From Aphrophora alni (lineage: Eukaryota > Arthropoda > Insecta > Hemiptera > Aphrophoridae), in contig OY740776.1 in assembly GCA_963513935.1 (NCBI GenBank), positions 10,756,724 to 10,820,723 on the forward strand: 64,000 nt of DNA, given 5' to 3'. The position numbers were made by a program, and so were the translations under genes. The notes beneath the pieces were generated by a model. The model was not told the origin of the DNA, did not search any database, and worked only from the letters and a program-made list of their open reading frames with translations. This document shows, piece after piece, positions 33,399-64,000 of this stretch; the stretch's first letter is position 1, and each line of letters starts with the position of its first letter.

Positions 33399-34196
33399 AG
33401 TAGAACCCCTCTTAACCGGTCTACTCGGGACTGACACCCGGGCCGGTTAATCCAAGGTTACCGTGAAAAATCGGTTTTCGTTCAAAGAAAACTTATATAA
33501 TCAGGTAGCGCTAAGAATTATGCAATTAAGATGTTATTGCAACTCATTTTATTGTACATAAATGTATCGTATATATTATGTTATGTATATTATACATCAA
33601 ACATGAAAAAATTAAACACTACAAAGCTTTTTTACAGATTCCCCTATGTCAAGTCTTTTGACACATTTAACCGCGTCTCAAACGAAACCAACACACGCTT
33701 CCGTTTTCATAACTCGCTCATTTTTATTTACTGTATATACTGTACGTAGATCATAACCAGTCAAAGACAAGAAGAAAACTGAAAAGAAATGTTATATTTT
33801 CCATAATGATTCATGGAAAAAAGCGGCTCATCAAACGTTTTTGTGGTGTATGTCTGCTATACCGATGGGTGCCAATGCCGCAGTGTTTTATGCCACCGAC
33901 AATGGGATACCGTTATCGACAAAATCGTTTGACTCGCCGCTGATTTGGTGCCACAATGTTTTTACGCCGCCGACAATGGGATACCGCTATCGACAAAATC
34001 GTTTGACTTGCCGCTGCTTTGGTGCCGCCGACAATGGGATACCGCTATCGACAAAGTCGTTTGACTCGCCGCCGCTTTGGTGTATCAATTACAATTTATT
34101 TTCGGAAACTCTCATCCTATCAGTACACTACGATTTAGGTAGGCCGGTTAATCCGAGGACCGGTTAATCCGAGGCCGGTTAACAGAGGTTCTACTG
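33399..34196. mobile_element. CAGTAGAACCCC element with internal tandem repeat
   Basis: Ends CAGTAGAACCCCTCTTAACC and the inverse of CAGAGGTTCTACTG, flanked by TA; 798 bp. Confidence 0.8.
33892..34080 (+). repeat. Three tandem copies around GACAATGGGATACCG
   Basis: Units start at 33892, 33966 and 34024 (74 and 58 nt apart), each with GACAATGGGATACCG, then TATCGACAAA and TCGTTTGACT. GC-rich compared with the flanks. Confidence 0.85.
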
Positions 34197-34639
34197 TACT
34201 AAATTTGATTAAATTTAAACTCATTTTGGCTCTAGAGTTTTGCATATACGGCCTATAACGCCAGACCGAATTCCAAAAACATCTTTATTCAGCTCAGAGG
34301 ACCTCGAAGCAGATTTTCTGTAAGAAACAACACATCAGTTTTTTTACAATTCACATAACTTTCTCTATATTATGTACATTTGAGAAAATAAAAATAGATT
34401 AATCATTCAAGTTAGTGATTTTTTTTTTTTTTAATGAGATAAAATTCGAACTGTTTTGGACATTTAGACTTTTCAATGGACAACTTTGTGTTGGTACAAC
34501 ACTTGTACACTAAACTAACTCTTCATAGAAAAAGATTCACTTAAGTAATAATAACTTGAAGAATAGTCAGTAATGATGTGTACAGCTACATCACACATTG
34601 ATAATCTTGTCACCAACAACATATTAAGATATTTCTATT

Positions 34640-34925
34640 TAAATTAAAGTAACATTGACCTTTGTAGTTCATTTTACAATTCTGGTAGTTCACCAAATTT
34701 GGTTCATTCTCCTGGTAAACTGCCCAACTTACCAATATCACTTCTCAGCTATTTTAAGAACTGAAACCTTAATAAAAACTAGCCAGCTGTTTTCCATTAT
34801 GTTATTAACAGCTTGTCAGCCCATTGATTTCATTTTGTAGTTTCCAATTTAAGGTTGTAACAGCTGATAACACATAGGAAGCCATGATGTATAATTTTCC
34901 ATGTGTTTCATATAAAGAGATTTCT
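34640..34925. other. End of duplicated unit A (homologous to 63365-63890)
   Basis: Shares AAAGTAACATTGACCTTTGT, ACCAAATTTGGTTCA and CTTCTCAGCTATTTTAAGAA with the B side. No coding function recognised. Confidence 0.7.
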
Positions 34926-34929
34926 TATA

Positions 34930-36170
34930 GAGCAGGAGAGTATGTAGAAAGTTAACAGATACACTAATAGAAAAAGAAAAAACATTGTCCTTGCTTAATG
35001 ACTCGTATAACAAGCAACTCCGTGACGGGGTTACTATAATGAAGTAACACTTGTTTTAAATTTCATTGTGCTTTAATTTAAAAACAGAGCCAGCACTAGT
35101 ATTCTTAATCTTTTAATCAAGGTATCCCTTCCATTTACTATATATTGTGCTTAACATCTCTCATAGTTCAAAAAGGAAAATTAAAAAGTTTAAATATTTT
35201 AACCATTTAATAATAATAATATTAATAGTCAACCCTTCTATAACCTACAGACTTTTCAACTACAGAAAAAACTCTGAATTAAGAAAACAATTCTTGGTTA
35301 TTGATTTATATTACTAAAATTAACTAATTCTATTACTCTTGATGCCAAACAAATATTTTCCGCTAATTATTTGTTTTTGTCATTTTTAGAGTGAAAAATA
35401 AACGTCAATACTCTTGAATTACACTTCCGATTTGTTTTAGTTCACTATTACGGTGGATTCACGGACATAGCTTTCTATATTTTATTGATTTTGTGCTGTT
35501 ATCTTGAACTTTCACCTTCACTTAAAAGACTTCCAATCAAATTTAATTGAAAAGACCAAATGAAATGATAAAACATAATGTCATTTAACTAAATAATAGC
35601 ACATGAACTGATAACATATATCTAAAGGACATATCTTTATCTTTAAAAAGGTCATTTACAATAACAAATGTAAAAATACATTTTAATTAAACTTATAAAC
35701 TTCTGTTTTGGTAAAACACTACGAAACAATTTATATGTACACTAGAGAAATTTATAACCCATTGAGAATGTACAATACGAGAACAAAAACAATTCATGAT
35801 GCCGTCTAAATTTGACACTTTCTTATAAAATCATAAAGATAAACCGATGTAAAATATTGTGATAAAACATAACCAGTTTCATCTATTTAATCTAACAGTA
35901 GGGTAAACTTTAAATAGCACATCCAACTCGATTCAATATCATTTACGAATGGATTAGTTTATTCAATGACAATGGAAGCGGACCTTTCATGTTTACATGG
36001 TAAATATTTTATTCTCTGATTCCTATTTGCTCATTTACAGTGCTTACACTTCATTCACGATTATGTATTCTTAGCGATTATTCTTTGCAATTACCAATAA
36101 TGTAAAATACTTGCCATTCAACTGGCTCGATCAGACTCAAAAGTTTTGTTTTGTTTTTACACACATTTGG
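34930..36170. other. Junction between duplicated units, no gene
   Basis: AT-rich unique-looking sequence. The break point of the tandem duplication should lie here. Confidence 0.45.
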
Positions 36171-36348
36171 TAACCTTACTTGCGTAACTAAAATTCTCAG
36201 ATTTTATAACAAACAATTTAATTATACTATTGTATAACCTTGTCCACAGTTATGAACAAATAAAACGATTACAGTTTGCTCAATTTATTAGCTTGTAATA
36301 GACATTTAGAGAGGGATAAATAATCCAAACAGATGACGTTCAACATAT

Positions 36349-36354
36349 TTTATT
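36349..36354 (-). terminator. Poly(A) signal AATAAA of enolase B
   Basis: AATAAA on the minus strand about 460 nt past the stop, within 3' UTR sequence shared by both copies. In copy A the equivalent site reads AATTTAAAT (about 4110), so the signal is lost there. Confidence 0.45.
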
Positions 36355-36813
36355 TTTTTTACATTTTCAGTGCCCATGTACCACTTAGTACATAGAACGA
36401 GTAATAACAACAAAAATACTACATTAGATCACATTACAATTTAAATAATAAATCCTACAGTATAAAGCTTTAATCATAATAATAATAACGATGTCTCATA
36501 CTTTGATCTCATATTGTCTTTTAAAATTGTTACAGAAGACGCACAAACATCTACAAACGTTCACAATTTGTTAGTTTTGACAATTATTTGTAGATGTTGG
36601 CACATCGTCTGTAACCAAATGATTGGAAGATAAGTTGGTCAAGGGACTTTGAGTAGACAATAAATTAAATAACCAAAACACAATTTTGTATTTTTTTAAA
36701 AAAAAAAGGTTGTGAATTCACCATGTGAACTAGTTATTACATTTCGCAGCCAAATCTGATTTGGCTGCGAATAATGGATTTATTTACTCCAATCTTTGCC
36801 AGAGGGTGTTAAT

Positions 36814-55988
<19,175 letters not shown>

Positions 55989-56907
55989 CTGCAATCACAA
56001 TAAACATAATTAATTCACAATAGTCTAATCGGCCTGTTAGCAAATACCAACAATTTAGAATCTTAATATTTCCATTACCCATGTCTTGTTTATATATTTT
56101 TTATTAAATAAACAATTCTTATTAAGATTGGATGATCAGTTAGTTTAGTTTCTAAAAGCAGCCAATTTTAAAATTATATATATATATTTTTAAGAATACT
56201 CTTTCATATAACACATATGAAGATTCATAACACATTTGCGCAGCTTTAAATTTTCTTTAATTAATTATATCTAAATGAAACTAATTTACCTAAATGTAAA
56301 GGAAATAAGACAGTTATGGGTAAAAAATTAAACAGTTAAAAACATAACTCAAATTTAAAAATATCAATAATAATAAATCTAATTATGAGAATTTAAATAA
56401 AATTAATTGTTTTACTTGTATTCATTCATATTATTTAAAAGATCTTTTAGTAGTTCCTTTTTATCTAAAACATCCACAAGTCGGACAGTAGCTAATTTTG
56501 TGGCGCTCTACGATCTCCCAAAATACAATTATCGTATTTCATAGTCTATACTAGGCCAAAAAACAAATATCTTACTAATATAACGGTTTCTGTTGCGTAA
56601 ATATTACGTCATTTTATTAACCCTTTTATTTTGATTAAAAACAAGAAGAAAATAATGTATTCAAGTCCAACTAACAAAACGTATAAATGATATTTCTAAA
56701 AAAACTTCAATTCGCATAGCGACGATTGTTCTTCCTGTCTGTTTCGTTCAATGTAATAATATAAAACAATAACGCACATCGTTGCCAGACGTCCAGTCTG
56801 ACAAAGCTTTCTTCTTTCGTCAGGTGTGAAATATTGGCTGTACAAAGTTTGGCAACAACGCTCTAATTTACCTGTATTGTTGTTAACACCTGCATCCTAT
56901 AATTTAC

Positions 56908-56930
56908 CTGAGAAATGTCACGTACACCAT
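56908..56930 (-). CDS. Candidate upstream coding exon of enolase B (N-terminal extension)
   Basis: On the minus strand, ATG at 56930-56928 reads MVYVTFL and ends with AG before donor GTAAAT. Splicing to the acceptor at 55988 completes an Arg codon, continues LTAGRRSYSTTKK and runs in frame into [10 protein letters not shown]. That adds 21 residues. The extension has five basic and no acidic residues, as mitochondrial presequences do. The ATG has A at -3 and G at +4, with an in-frame TGA three codons upstream. I infer this only from phase and sequence. It could be chance, and the annotated enolase would then start at 55948 alone. Confidence 0.4.
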
Positions 56931-57001
56931 GTTACGTCATCACATCACCCCATATAACATCAGATATTGTCCTTCAGAAATTGAATTCTGATTGGTTCTT
57001 G
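56931..57001 (-). promoter_or_regulatory. Possible enolase B promoter elements
   Basis: Minus strand, from distal to proximal: CCAATCAG near 56989-56997, a TATA-like TTATATGG near 56950-56958, and a CRE-like TGACGTAA near 56932-56939, just before the candidate exon. The order suits an insect promoter, but the initiator is not identifiable. Copy A lacks this whole segment. Confidence 0.3.
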
Positions 57002-57999
57002 AAAGGCGTCATTTTCCTACCCTTGTCAAGCTATGGCTTCATTACGCTCAGTTTGGCTCTAGATTCCTACTCCGTAAGTCGTCAACGTCATGATGAATTT
57101 CACCAGCAACTGACAAGTTTATATATATATTGTTCCAGTTCCAATTTACCATATTTTTCTATTATCAGTGCAGTTCTAGTTTTCTGTATGTGGATTGTGC
57201 AATGTGTGAGATTGTGGTTTGTATATTTTAATGTTTTGGTATGAAACTAAAAGAAATTTCTACAGTGCGCCCATCTAACGAGACGTCTCAGAACAGACTT
57301 TCAGACAATAACGTAAGTACAAACCTACAATTGTTAATCATATATTGTAATTATTCTATATGCAGAATTTATATTTTGAATTGTCACTGATTGGTCCTCC
57401 GGAAAAATTCCAGTATTTTTTCACATAGAAATACATAAACCAAAATCCCGTACATTATCGTACAGTTTCTAAATATCACTGTTGTACGAAAACATATTAA
57501 TTGTATCGCAATGAATTTAGCACCAATCGATAGGGGAAGAAGCAATCTTTTAATAATAGTGAACATCATTAGTCACAGTGAAACAATCCTTTCATGAGTT
57601 CACAGCTTCACATGAATTGAATTTGACTCTGTTATACTGTTAATTACATATTTGTTTATTTTGCATTTATAGTTTGATTTAGTACAAATAATTTACCTAA
57701 TTGTAATTAGTAATGTTTAATTTTAATTCAAGTAATCTTCGTGAACTACTTGAAACAATAAATAACATCAGTATATTGACATAGATAGGCTTAACCATAA
57801 TGAGTTGGACGATGAAACTTCTCTCTTAAAGTCTTTTCTTTTGGAATATTATTTTATTTTGATATAACTTGATATTTAAAAATGCCTATTTTGTATATAA
57901 CATTCTTCTTTTTTGTACATATAAATCCGTACTATAATATGCTTTAAGACAAGGAATTTGTTTTTTGTTTCTTTTGTATTTTTATTTCCCTTTCTCATA

Positions 58000-58260
58000 A
58001 GAAAATAGTAATTTTGTGTTTTTCCTATGACAGCTACAATTTTATGTTATCAATAAAATAAAATAAAAATCAAGAGATAATGCCAACATATCATATTTTA
58101 TTCAATTCGGTCTGTAAAGCATTTGACAAACTACAGATATCACTGCAAATACCACCTTCTTGAACTCAAGGCAACTCAAGACACAAAAAACTAGACATTG
58201 ATTTTTTTGACCAATCACATTACTTTTTCTATATTATGTATATGTGAGAAAGTAGGTAAT
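58000..58260 (+). repeat. R2 repeat fragment
   Basis: Ends with CACATTACTTTTTCTATATT and GTGAGAAAGTA, the R2 tail. Confidence 0.5.
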
Positions 58261-59446
58261 GCATAGCAACGAGTTTCCAATAACGACATTAGGCTTCATT
58301 TTCATATTTTTCAAAACTATTTGAGAACAGTCAAATTCTCAGTCTGCTATATTATTGGCTTTGTTATAACCTAGATGCATTTCATAAAATTTCAAGAATA
58401 ATTTTGAGATATACGACTAGCGTTTATTGATAATTTGTTTGCACGTTTTATAAAAATATATTAAAATAAGCTGTATTCTAAGCTATAAGCTATGATGATA
58501 TAAAAAATTTTTTTTTGCTTGTATTATTTCACCATTTAACTATATTTTGTTTTATGTATTTATAATTACAAGAAGCATGAATAGCTGATCTAGTCACATT
58601 GACTAATAGAGAAGTGGAGTATTTAACCTATACACGACCCCCAAAAATAAAATAACAAAAAAAACATTGCAATAATTTTATTCAACCGATTTTTAATTCA
58701 ATTTATTTCCAATATATTTTAAGAATGCTAATTTCTAATTTACTAACATCTTTTATGTAGGAATTATAACTGACGCTCAAAACATAAAATGACAACCAAC
58801 AATTAGACATTTTTTTCAACTGATTTTTCACGTCAGTAGTTTTTGTGACACTGATTTATAAATTACCAACAAATTTGATCGTAGAATATTATACGCCCCC
58901 CCCCCTCCAAAAAATTGGGTCAACAAATAACTTCTTGTTTTTCAACCGATTTTGTTGGAACTGATTTACAATATCAATTTTACAATGTTAGTCTTACATT
59001 TACAAACACTTTCAATGTACATCCTTCTATCTCCTATAATACAGGGTTTAACAAGCTTTTAAAAAACCAAAATAGCTTTCAAAATTTCAATATTTTTACG
59101 TCTCAACGTATTTCTTAACATAATAATATTGCATACAGTTTACGATTTTGGTTCTAATTTACAAACAAATTTAACTTATTTGATATTGGAATAAACCCGC
59201 TTTACACCTTTCTTCATATTATTTTGGGTTAGATGCCTCTCTTTCATCTTTCTTTTGACTAACTCTTATTCCCCTCCGACTCTGACACTACTAGAGTATT
59301 TGAAGGCTCTATGTTTTACTCTTTTTTTAACGTGACAACGAGCAAGATTGATTTTCACATTTAAAACCACACGAAAATCTATTGCAAACTTATTTACCTA
59401 CACACCCTTACTCTTTGTTCAATCGCTATCCCTTGATTATTCATTT

Positions 59447-60149
59447 AAGTTTTCTGGTTGCTTATACAAAATCTTACTTTTTAAATATCCAAATAGGAAG
59501 TAATAAAGAGGAACAAGGTCAGGAGAAACTACTGCATGTACATGTTTAAAGGTAAGTATCCAACTAAATTGTCCACCTGTAAATTAAGATTTGAAATGTT
59601 CTGTGATTCTATTAGTTGTAACTTTTCAAGGAAATGATATACAGGGTGTTTATAAAAGAACTCCTTGATTTAAAAAAAATCATAATTATAAAACGAAACC
59701 AGCAATAAACTTTCGGTTTTCGAACTTGAGTTCAGTATATTGTCAAGATTTTTTGGCTAATATTCGATTGCAGTTGGCACAACTTGCATGGCCACCAAGT
59801 TTTCTGGTTGCTTAAACTAAATCTTACTTTTTAAATATCCAAATAGGAAGTAATAAAGAGGAACAAGGTCAGGAAAAACTACGGCATGTATGTGTTTAAA
59901 GGTAAGTATCCAACTAAATTGTCCATCTGTAAATTAAGATTTGAAATGTTGTGTAATTCTATTAGTTGTAACTTTTCAAGGAAATGATATACAGGGTGTT
60001 TATAAAAGAACTCCTTGATTTAAAAAAAATCATAATTATAAAACGAAACCAGCAATAAACTTTCGGTTTTCGAACTTGAGTTCAGTATATTGTCAAGATT
60101 TTTTGGCTAATATTCGATTGCAGTTGGCACCACTTGCATGGCCACCAAG
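59447..60149. repeat. 350-bp direct tandem duplication
   Basis: 59447-59796 and 59797-60149 repeat with period 350 and a few changes. The unit includes flanking DNA and the 5' end of the mariner-like element. Confidence 0.9.
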
Positions 60150-60449
60150 GAGCCCAGATCTGACTCCACTAGATTTTTTCCTTTGGCGACATGTAAAAAA
60201 TATTGTATATTCCGAGAAGATCCGTGACATTGCTCATCTGAGGGACAGGATTGTTGAAGCTGTAGCATCCGTCACGCCTGATAGACCTGGCCAGGGCAAC
60301 AAATGGTGCTCATATAGAACTTTATTAAGTATGAAAAAAAAATTTGAGAACATTCTCTTTAATAATATATAGGTTTAATAACTATTAATTTAACTTCACT
60401 GTGTACTAATAAAACTTTAAATCAAGGAGTTCTTTTATAAACACCCTGT
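59641..60449 (+). mobile_element. Mariner-like element, left end duplicated
   Basis: End ACAGGGTGTTTATAAAAGAA appears at 59641 and 59991; the inverse TTCTTTTATAAACACCCTGT ends at 60449. Inner part holds a transposase tail. Confidence 0.75.
60076..60372 (+). pseudogene. Mariner-like transposase C-terminal fragment
   Basis: LAWPPRSPDLTPLDFFLWRH, then VKNIVYSEKIRDIAHLRDRI and EAVASVTPD. WPPRSPDLTPxDFFLWG is the third catalytic Asp region of Tc1/mariner-type transposases. Upstream domains are missing. Confidence 0.75.
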
Positions 60450-60978
60450 ATAAATAAATAGATTCCACCAATGAACCCAAAATACAAAAAAAAAAAAAAT
60501 GTATAAACGTGTCACATGAACCTATTCTTATTTAAAATTTCAAGATGGCGGATTGTTGCCGAAATTAAAAACTATCTAAACTGGAAGTAAATTTTATCTT
60601 ATAAACAATTTTTTTATATTCAACCGCTTTACAGATTCTTTATATATTCCATACTTAATGAACAATCTGTATAAATAAACTGTGTTGCATAATTTAGAGA
60701 ATGATCAGATTTAAGTTATCAACTTGAACATGTAATGACTCGAAGAATTAAATCATTATATAATGGTGATAAGGATCATTATATAATGAAAAATTGTATA
60801 ACCTGTTCAGTTTTTCATAAGTTGTTAGTTTTTGTATTATTTAAGGTGGAAATATCTCTGTATACATTTAATTTTTTTACTTATAAAAGTTAATATAGTG
60901 GAAAGTACAGTGTGGTCATTTTAAAACTCAACCTGGGTTTTTAGTGTTGTAATTGATATTTTACAATAATTTAGGATT

Positions 60979-62034
60979 ATTATATAGCAGAGTAGCCTCA
61001 CTTCAAAATCAATTTTTATGGGTTTTATTCGTCAAATAAATGTTGGAAAAATATTTTATTATCGAAAAAAAAAAAAGTGTCGGAAAGATGATTACATAAT
61101 ATAATTACACAAGATTACACAAGAAAATCTTAATCAGAGTCAAATTGTGCTGCAAATTCAGAAGAAGAGGAATTTATTGAATTTAAATGTATTTCAATCG
61201 TAATTCGCCATAAATGATGAAAACGAGTACTGTATTATACTCATTGTACTTTCTTTTAAACATAAATTCGGCTATATGGTAATGGAAATGTTGTTTTGAA
61301 TTTCCATATCGCAGCACATTTCCTCACACTTCCCTCCATTGACGTTCAATTGTCTGCGTATGTGCTTCAGTGTCAGGATCAACAAAATTGAAGGAATGAT
61401 TCACAGTCAAGTGCTGAAAGCCTTCTGTATCTAAACAATTATAAGATTTCCAACAATCACTAATAATAGTTGTTCCTGGTAGCACATATTCTTTTATAAT
61501 TCGTAAAAGAGTTTCTTTCCCACGTGATGGTACTGGAACCATAAAAATATCTTTCGTATCACGTTGAATCTCACCAAATAACCAATTCCCATCTATGATC
61601 CTACCACGATTGTATTTGCGTTTGACAATTTTCACTTCATCAATCTCAAAAATCTTGCCCACACCGCCGTATTTTCCTTGTTTTATTTTTTTATCCCCTA
61701 CTACATACCTTACTTCATAAGAATAAATAATGTTTTCTTTGCTGTAAATATGTAGAGCTGTATTATTATATGTCACGAAAGGTTTGGCCAGGTTGCTATA
61801 TATATATATAACCACCTGGCCAAACCTCCCGTACGTTTATTGAAGTGAATGTCATGAGTATGAAATATAACACAGAGTTAATTTTTTCACGAAAAAACAA
61901 CTTGTGTAATTATATTATGTAATCATCTTTCCGACACTTTTTTTCGATAATAAAATATTTTTCCAACATTTATTTGACGAATAAAACCCATTAAAATTGA
62001 TTTTGAAGTGAGGCTACTCTGCTATATAATTGCC
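60979..62034. mobile_element. Merlin/ISXO2-like DNA transposon, long terminal inverted repeats
   Basis: Inverted repeats of about 130 bp at 60979-61113 and 61900-62030 enclose a transposase remnant. Both contain GTCGGAAAGATGATTACATA (or its inverse). A shared TAGGATT next to each side may be a target duplication. Confidence 0.75.
61324..61815 (-). pseudogene. ISXO2/IS1595-type transposase catalytic fragment
   Basis: 163 codons open. Visible: EIDEVKIVKRKYNRGRIIDG (first Asp region), WLFGEIQRDTKD, TTIISDCWKSYNCL (second Asp), FQHLTVNHSFNFVDPDTEAH, and HTQTIERQW ending WREV and a stop. This is the ISXO2-like DDE domain of Merlin transposons. The N-terminal zinc-ribbon is missing and the first residues derive from AT repeat. 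Probably non-functional, though the core is intact. Confidence 0.8.
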
Positions 62035-62189
62035 TAGGATTCAAAACTTGGTAGCCCAGTTTTATGTAGCCTAACTGAATAGAGTTTTAAGTGTGCTCAT
62101 TTTTATGTTTTAATTAATTATTCCATGCCAGGAAGAGTATCATGGCAGTTTTCACACATAAATTAATGTTCCTAACAAGACACCTTCAA

Positions 62190-62385
62190 AGGCAAAATAC
62201 CTCTCAGTTATCGTCTTGTACAAAAAAGGGAAGAAAAAAACAAAATAAAGATCCCTAGCCCATGAATACTCTAATAGCATCAAGGTTGAAAAAAACAGGA
62301 GATTATCAAGAGAGACTCGATAGGAAAGATAAAAGAGAAGTATACTAATGCAAGACTACATGAAAAAAAGCTGTAGATCCAACTA
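62190..62385 (+). repeat. R1 repeat copy
   Basis: CCTCTCAGTTATCGTC, AAATAAAGATCCCTAGCCCA and GACTCGATAGGAAAGAT. Confidence 0.6.
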
Positions 62386-62659
62386 AAAATAACAAATTCA
62401 GAGAAACTGGCTCTATGTGTGATCATCAACACATGTTCAAAGAGGGTAATGTCCATTGGTAATGCTATAAGTAATCATTCGGCTAAAAATCATACAAAAT
62501 CCATACGTTGCCACAAATAAATTCAGACTGATTATGTCGCCACACTGTACTATTTTCTTTAGAGTTTGTTTCGAGAAAGCAGACATTTCACTTAGATAAC
62601 ATATACTTCCATATAAGTGGACCATTTAAGTGATTTTCTCACAATCGGGTCTAACAATT

Positions 62660-62960
62660 TTGTACAAACTTTACTGAAGCCTCAAAGGCACAAATAAAAT
62701 GTATTAGTCATCATTCCTCAAAAAATGCCGATTCACGAGTTATCAGTAAAAATCAAAAAAAAAAATCTGTAATGAGGCTGTTTCAACAGATGAAAATCTG
62801 CTCTACCAATTTCAATCAAATATTAGTAAAATCTGAAGATTAATGACCCAAACAAATGTACAAATCGCAAGTAAAATATTAATGGTTCAGGAATAATTGG
62901 AAAAAAACAAAAATGAATTATTGCCACCATTAAAAGTTAGAATTTAAGCAAATACAATTT
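62660..62960 (-). repeat. R2 repeat copy, minus orientation
   Basis: The reverse complement reads CCTGAACCATTAATATTTTA then TTGGGTCATTAATCTTCAG. Confidence 0.6.
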
Positions 62961-63612
62961 ACCCAGAGGATGAGTTTATCCCTATTTAAATATTTTATCA
63001 AAAAAGACATTCATGGTTCATTTTTACTTTTTGACTGACAGTTATTGAACTGTAATTTTTGGTGACGAGTAGATTTAGTTAGTTTTTAATCGATTTTTCG
63101 TATGAATTGTCTGCGATGTTTTTGAATAGTTTATTTTCTAAATGATGAAAAAATTTCAAATTCGCACTATTTTCTGCATCTTTAAGCTTTGAATACAATT
63201 AACAATTTAAGTACACAACACTTGTACCCTAAACAAATTCTTCAAACAAACGATTAATTTAATTACCAGTAATAATAATATCTATCCAGTAAAAAAATGA
63301 ACAGCCTATAGCTAACATACGATGACAGTCTCGTTACCAAATTTTACATTGTAAGATATTTTTGTCTAAATTAAAGTAACATTGACCTTTGTCGAGTTCA
63401 TTCTACACTCTGGCATTTCACCAAATTTGGTTCAGTCTCCTGGTAAATTGCCCAACTACCCATATGACTTCTCAGCTATTTTAAGAATTGAATGCCTTAA
63501 CAAAAATTAGCTGGTCATTTCAGATATTTAGGTTGTTGACATCTGACAACCCATTGACAGCAATTTTTGTTTGTTCCCAACTTAAATTGTAACGTCTGAT
63601 AACATATAAGAA

Positions 63613-63863
63613 GCCATGTTGTATTTCAGTAATCATCACCTTATAAAAAAAAGAAGAAAAAAAGAGCTTGAAATAAAAGCCGTTAGCCATTGAATACTAT
63701 AACATGATAGTGCCAGGGTCGGAAGGGCACAACAGTTGTTCAAAAAAGACTTGATAAAAAAGAGAGGGATGTAACCCAAGATTACATGGAGAGAGGTGTA
63801 GATTCAGCTAAGGCTCCTTGAGTTCGTACACACTAGAGAGCAAACCCCTGTGCCATGTTGTAT
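63613..63863 (+). repeat. R1 copy with 12-bp target-site duplication
   Basis: GCCATGTTGTAT occurs at 63613-63624 and 63852-63863, directly bounding the repeat. The empty site is present in copy A at about 34881 (GCCATGATGTATAATTTTCC). This shows R1 is a mobile retroposon that moved after the duplication. Confidence 0.8.
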
Positions 63864-64000
63864 AATTGTCCATGTATTTCATACAAAAAATATGTCAGAT
63901 GTACAACGGGTGAATCAATCTAATATGAGGAGAAATACCCTTAAAGCGTCATGAGTACAAGCTTAACAATACCGAGGGGACCTAGTATAATATCTAATAC

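Larger units (their letters stand above)
33110..34400 (+). repeat. R2 repeat copy split by a MITE
   Basis: R2 blocks at 33110-33390 and 34200-34400 are separated by the TA-flanked element 33399-34196, so the MITE inserted into R2. Confidence 0.6.

Noticed and set aside
33841..34167. 108-codon plus-strand frame with internal peptide repeats
   Set aside because: Repeats come from the DNA tandem array inside a MITE; no protein family recognised.
56915..57244. 109-codon plus-strand frame beside the enolase B promoter region
   Set aside because: No recognisable domain or homology, and absent from copy A; most likely chance. A GTAAGT-like site at 57312 on the plus strand was noted but not enough to call a gene.

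Overview
This is AT-rich nuclear DNA from an arthropod, most likely an insect and perhaps hemipteran-like. It has large introns, dense DNA-transposon and retroelement debris, and short interstitial TTAGG runs. I cannot name the species. No bacterial, organellar or CRISPR features are visible.

The only conserved host gene is enolase (phosphopyruvate hydratase, glycolysis and gluconeogenesis), present as TWO tandem copies on the minus strand. Copy A has coding exons between 4618 and 25574; copy B between 36814 and 55988. Both have eight conventional coding exons with matching lengths and intron phases. Copy B gives a 433-residue protein with all catalytic positions. Copy A keeps every splice site and catalytic residue, but it has lost the conventional ATG and carries several changes at conserved positions. 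Flanking homology shows that the duplicated unit is about 28-32 kb: roughly 3.9-34.9 kb (A) and 36.2-63.9 kb (B).

The 5' ends are unusual. In copy B the reading frame stays open upstream of the conventional ATG to the splice acceptor. A 23-nt candidate exon at 56908-56930 joins it in the right phase, giving a basic 21-residue N-terminal extension that resembles a mitochondrial presequence. In copy A the ATG codon is removed by a clean 3-nt deletion, the upstream frame is still open in the same phase, and the roughly 870-bp segment holding B's candidate exon and promoter is absent. Copy A is therefore either dying from its 5' end or expressed through an upstream exon, possibly B's own exon.

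The rest is repeats. There are at least eight elements with CAGTAGAAC-like ends flanked by TA (Tigger/pogo/jerky type), three mariner-like remnants, a Merlin/ISXO2-like element with long inverted ends, a short hAT element, a GC-rich foldback MITE, tRNA-derived SINEs, LTR-like blocks, LINE remnants, and two abundant unclassified dispersed repeats. A second theme is a set of hammerhead-ribozyme-like motifs, mostly as inverted pairs. One pair encloses a Penelope-like protein remnant, so these look like Penelope-like retroelement pieces carrying ribozymes.
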